A DNA stretch of 64,000 nt, from the NCBI RefSeq assembly GCF_008806775.1, contig NZ_WAEM01000007.1:112023-176022 (forward strand), read 5' to 3'. The position numbers were made by a program, and so were the translations under genes. The notes under the pieces are model-generated. The model ran no database searches. It saw nothing but the letters and a program-made list of their open reading frames with translations, and was not told the origin of the DNA. Positions 61,490-64,000 of this stretch are shown here, one piece after another. The DNA comes from Flavobacterium luteum. GTDB taxonomy: Bacteria; Bacteroidota; Bacteroidia; Flavobacteriales; Flavobacteriaceae. Each line of letters begins with the position of its first letter. The stretch's first letter is position 1.

Positions 61490-62752
61490 TTAAGCATCTA
61501 AATCTACTTTAGTTCTACTAGCGATTTCTTTATACGTTCCGTTTTCTAATTTCTCTCGAATGGCTTCAAAAGCACTAAGTGTTTCCTCAATATCCGCTAA
61601 GGAGTGGGATGCGGTAGGCGTCATTCGTAACAAAATAATCCCTTTAGGAATAACCGGATAGATTACTATAGACAAAAATATTCCATAATTTTCTCTCAAG
61701 TCATTTACCATAACCATCGCTTCTGGCACGCTACCTTCAAGATATACAGGAGTAACACAAGTATTAGTATCTCCAATATTAAAATTTCTAGCCCGCAATC
61801 CACTTTGTAAAGCATTTACAATTACCCAAAGTTTGTCTTTTAATGCGGATGAATTTCGCAACAACTCTAAACGCTTTAAAGATCCAATAGTCTGAATCAT
61901 TGGCAAAGCTTTAGCAAACATTTGTGAACGCAAATTGTATTTTAAGTAATCTATAATCTCCTTGTCTGCAGCTACAAAAGCACCAATATTAGCCATCGAT
62001 TTTGCAAAAGTCGAAAAGTAAACATCAATCCCATCCTGACACCCTTGCTCCTCGCCCGCTCCAGCACCTGTTTTCCCTAAAGTACCAAAACCATGCGCAT
62101 CATCTACTAACAAACGGAAATTATAGCGCTCCTTCATAGCAACAATCTCTTTCAACTTACCTTGCTGTCCTCGCATACCAAAAACACCTTCGGTAATAAA
62201 AAGAATGCCACCACCATTTTCTTCGGCTAATTTTGTAGCACGTTGCAGGTTTTTCTCCATGCTTTCAATATCGTTATGACGGTACGTAAAACGTTTTCCC
62301 ATGTGCAAACGAACCCCGTCAATAATACAGGCATGCGCATCGACATCATATACAATTACATCATTTTTAGTAACTAAAGCGTCAATGGTTGACATAATGC
62401 CTTGATACCCAAAATTCAATAAATAAGCCGATTCTTTCATGACAAAAGCAGCCAATTCTTGCTCCAATTGCTCATGATATTTGGTATGACCACTCAACAT
62501 ACGAGCACCCATAGGGTAAGCGGCACCATATTGCAAAGCCGCATCCGCATCTGCTTTTCGAACCTCAGGATGATTGGCTAAACCTAAATAGTCATTCAAA
62601 CTCCAATTCAAAACATCTTTCCCAGCAAATTGCATTCTTGGTCCCAATTCTCCTTCTAACTTAGGAAAAACAAAATAACCCTCAGCCTGTGATGCCCATT
62701 TTCCTAATGGTCCCTTATTGTTCTGAATTCTTTCAAATAAATCTTTTACCAT
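61490..62752 (-). CDS. PLP-dependent alpha-oxoamine synthase (serine palmitoyl- or cysteate acyltransferase type)
   Basis: A 420-residue fold-type I PLP enzyme of the AONS/KBL/SPT group, condensing an acyl thioester with an amino acid under decarboxylation. Visible are WSLNDYLGLANHPEV, the MGARMLSGHTKYHEQLE block, LLVDDAHGFGTLG (D217/D218, H220), and FSTFAKSMANIGAFV with Schiff-base K251. In Bacteroidota, enzymes of this kind make the first step of sphingolipids (serine plus acyl) or of sulfonolipids (cysteate plus acyl), the latter needed for gliding in some Flavobacterium. Sequence alone does not settle which. It stands alone with a -7 element at 62791-62798. Confidence 0.88.
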   Translation of the reverse strand: MVKDLFERIQNNKGPLGKWASQAEGYFVFPKLEGELGPRMQFAGKDVLNWSLNDYLGLANHPEVRKADADAALQYGAAYPMGARMLSGHTKYHEQLEQELAAFVMKESAYLLNFGYQGIMSTIDALVTKNDVIVYDVDAHACIIDGVRLHMGKRFTYRHNDIESMEKNLQRATKLAEENGGGILFITEGVFGMRGQQGKLKEIVAMKERYNFRLLVDDAHGFGTLGKTGAGAGEEQGCQDGIDVYFSTFAKSMANIGAFVAADKEIIDYLKYNLRSQMFAKALPMIQTIGSLKRLELLRNSSALKDKLWVIVNALQSGLRARNFNIGDTNTCVTPVYLEGSVPEAMVMVNDLRENYGIFLSIVIYPVIPKGIILLRMTPTASHSLADIEETLSAFEAIREKLENGTYKEIASRTKVDLDA

Positions 62753-62790
62753 GATAGTGTGTCGTACTAAATTGTCCTTTTTTCGAGTTG

Positions 62791-62798
62791 CAAAAATA
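62791..62798 (-). promoter_or_regulatory. -7 promoter element for the alpha-oxoamine synthase gene
   Basis: TATTTTTG on the minus strand matches TAnnTTTG, 38 bases before the ATG at 62752. No TTG at proper spacing. Confidence 0.4.
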
Positions 62799-62866
62799 AT
62801 TATTTATACGGGAATAAGGTATCTAATTCCTAAATATTTTTTAAGGACAGTTATACTCGTTTTCTA

Positions 62867-62948
62867 GGAGCTATATCCTGCTCTACTCTATATCCACGAT
62901 AGTGCTTCGTACCTCGCAATAACGTGGGATGCCGTTTCGATCAGGGCT
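62867..62948. repeat. REP-like intergenic repeat unit
   Basis: About 82 bases of GC-richer sequence, running from GGAGCTATATCC to ATCAGGGCT on the + strand (on the other strand AGCCCTGATCGAAACGGCAT to GGATATAGCTCC). It contains complementary parts (ATCCACG / CGTGGGAT). Sequences of this general form are, to my recollection, dispersed in many Flavobacterium intergenic regions. It interrupts the otherwise AT-rich gap 62753-63017, where I saw no gene. Confidence 0.6.
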
Positions 62949-62976
62949 AAAAATTACGTATTTACAATAAACATTG

Positions 62977-62984
62977 TATCTTTG
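62977..62984 (+). promoter_or_regulatory. -7 promoter element for the NYN-domain gene
   Basis: TATCTTTG matches TAnnTTTG, 33 bases before the ATG at 63018; it sits directly after the repeat unit. Confidence 0.5.
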
Positions 62985-63017
62985 ACAAACCAATATCAAT
63001 AACAACCTTTTAATACA

Positions 63018-63824
63018 ATGTCACAAATTACAATAGAACTAAAACTAGCAGTGCTCATAGATGCCGACAACGTTCCCTACAGCAATGTAAAAGGAATGAT
63101 GGAAGAAATTGCCAAATATGGCACACCAACTACCAAACGAATCTATGCCGATTGGACAAAACCCAACGCCAACGGTTGGAAATCCGTTCTCTTAGAACAC
63201 GCCATTACCCCTATCCAGCAATACAGCTACACTGTTGGAAAAAACTCCTCCGATTCCGCTATGATTATCGATGCCATGGATTTACTCTATTCCGATAAAG
63301 TAGACGGCTTTTGTATTGTTTCTAGCGATTCCGATTTTACGCGTCTTGCCATCCGTCTTAGAGAATCTGGCATGAAAGTTATTGGTATTGGCGAAAAGAA
63401 AACACCCAATTCTTTTATTGTAGCTTGCGATCGGTTTATTTATATTGAAGTTTTAGAAGGGGCTATCAAAAAGAACCTACGCAGAGCAGAACAGTTAGTG
63501 GCTAAAAACCCTAAAGCATTTGCTACACCAACAACCGATATTAAAAAACCTGTTGAAAAAGAAATCACTTCTAAAGTCGATTTACAAACCATAGAACTCA
63601 TCGAAGCTACTATAGAAGCGATTGGTGATGATGATGGCTGGGCTTTTTTAGGCGATGTAGGGAATCTAATTGTAAAGAAAAAACCAGAATTCGACCCTAG
63701 AAATTATGGCTTCTCAAAACTTACTCCAATGCTCAAATCACTAACCGACATCCTTGAGATCGACGAACGTGATTCTGATAAAAAAGGAATCAAACACGTC
63801 TATGTACGCTTGCGATTTAGTTAA
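63018..63824 (+). CDS. NYN-domain protein with C-terminal OST-HTH/LOTUS-type domain
   Basis: A 268-residue cytoplasmic protein. Residues ~8-155 are a LabA/DUF88 NYN domain (PIN-like nuclease fold): acidic metal-site residues are in LAVLIDADNVPY, DSAMIIDAMDLLY and CIVSSDSDFTRLA. After a Lys-rich linker, residues ~190-265 form an OST-HTH/LOTUS-type winged helix (DDGWAFLGDVGNLIVKKKPEFDPRNYGFSKLTPMLKS). Family members are predicted, and in some cases shown, to be RNases or RNA-binding proteins; the LOTUS part is thought to bind RNA. All acidic residues are present, so it is likely active. Single gene. Confidence 0.88.
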   Translation: MSQITIELKLAVLIDADNVPYSNVKGMMEEIAKYGTPTTKRIYADWTKPNANGWKSVLLEHAITPIQQYSYTVGKNSSDSAMIIDAMDLLYSDKVDGFCIVSSDSDFTRLAIRLRESGMKVIGIGEKKTPNSFIVACDRFIYIEVLEGAIKKNLRRAEQLVAKNPKAFATPTTDIKKPVEKEITSKVDLQTIELIEATIEAIGDDDGWAFLGDVGNLIVKKKPEFDPRNYGFSKLTPMLKSLTDILEIDERDSDKKGIKHVYVRLRFS

Positions 63825-63846
63825 TCCAAGCATCCAAATAGAATCA

Positions 63847-64000
63847 AAACCGTCACTTCGCTCAGCACAATAGCTCATCAAACCGTCACTTCGAGTGTTT
63901 TTTGTGCAGTGCAACGGAACAATCCCGATAGCTATCGGGAGTATCGACCCGAGCGGAGCGAACGGAGCGGAGCTAGAAGCGATAGCAAAACGAAAAGGCT
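63847..64000. repeat. Cluster of short intergenic repeats and an 18-bp palindrome
   Basis: AAACCGTCACTTCG occurs at 63847-63860 and again at 63880-63893 (33-base period). TCCCGATAGCTATCGGGA at 63923-63940 is a perfect 18-bp palindrome, followed by GAGCGGAGCGAACGGAGCGG-type GC-rich repeats to the window edge. No ORF is present. Such clusters recall dispersed flavobacterial intergenic repeats; the 3' part continues beyond the window. Confidence 0.65.

Noticed and set aside
1..64000. tRNA, rRNA, CRISPR arrays, insertion sequences
   Set aside because: No cloverleaf, rRNA motif, regular repeat-spacer array or transposase-like ORF was seen on either strand.

Overview
The window is a low-GC chromosomal segment from a Bacteroidota bacterium, almost certainly a Flavobacterium or close relative. 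The grounds are type IX secretion (T9SS) C-terminal sorting domains, promoters of the TAnnTTTG class, Lys/Asn/Ile-rich proteins, SPII lipoproteins and families typical of Flavobacteriaceae (DUF4834, YfhO, sphingolipid/sulfonolipid-type acyltransferase). I saw no rRNA, tRNA, CRISPR array or transposase.

Layout. 1-7875: housekeeping and small genes (3' end of recG, pheT, a pRiA4b ORF-3-like protein, a four-helix-bundle 'IVS' protein flanked by a 19-bp inverted repeat, a nucleoid-associated protein, two hypotheticals). 7945-9750: an ABC exporter pair. 9767-22470: a + strand run of three large T9SS type-B cargo proteins followed closely by a GH13 amylase-like enzyme and an esterase. 22541-24547: peroxiredoxin Bcp, an endonuclease III without Fe-S cysteines, and an ECF-type sigma factor with a 47-residue protein just downstream. 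24832-48167: the highlight, a minus-strand beta-1,3-glucan (laminarin-type) locus. 48602-64000: uvrA, small exported proteins (one behind a sigma-54-type promoter), a glycan/membrane-protein operon (YfhO, tiny ORF, nucleotidyltransferase, glycosyltransferase, flippase), an outer-membrane/GNAT pair, a PLP acyltransferase, a NYN-domain protein and dispersed intergenic repeats.

The glucan locus encodes two GH30, two GH16, three GH17-like modules, a GH149-like beta-1,3-glucan phosphorylase, a sugar:cation symporter fused to one of the GH17 modules, two surface or secreted binding proteins sharing a module, and a clan-A glycosidase fused to a predicted outer-membrane beta-barrel. It has no SusC/SusD pair. 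It carries its own regulator, a signal-peptide/propeller/triple-Tyr/TM/LuxR-HTH protein without a kinase domain. A 17-bp near-identical motif with extra TGTATAG copies lies in the two large intergenic regions next to the two binding/uptake transcription units and is a good operator candidate. A working model is: secreted GH16/GH30 enzymes cut glucan outside, the barrel fusion passes oligosaccharides through the outer membrane, the symporter-GH17 fusion imports and processes them, and GH149 phosphorolyses them in the cytoplasm, with the regulator sensing oligosaccharides in the periplasm. The gene calls are well supported; the model is inference.
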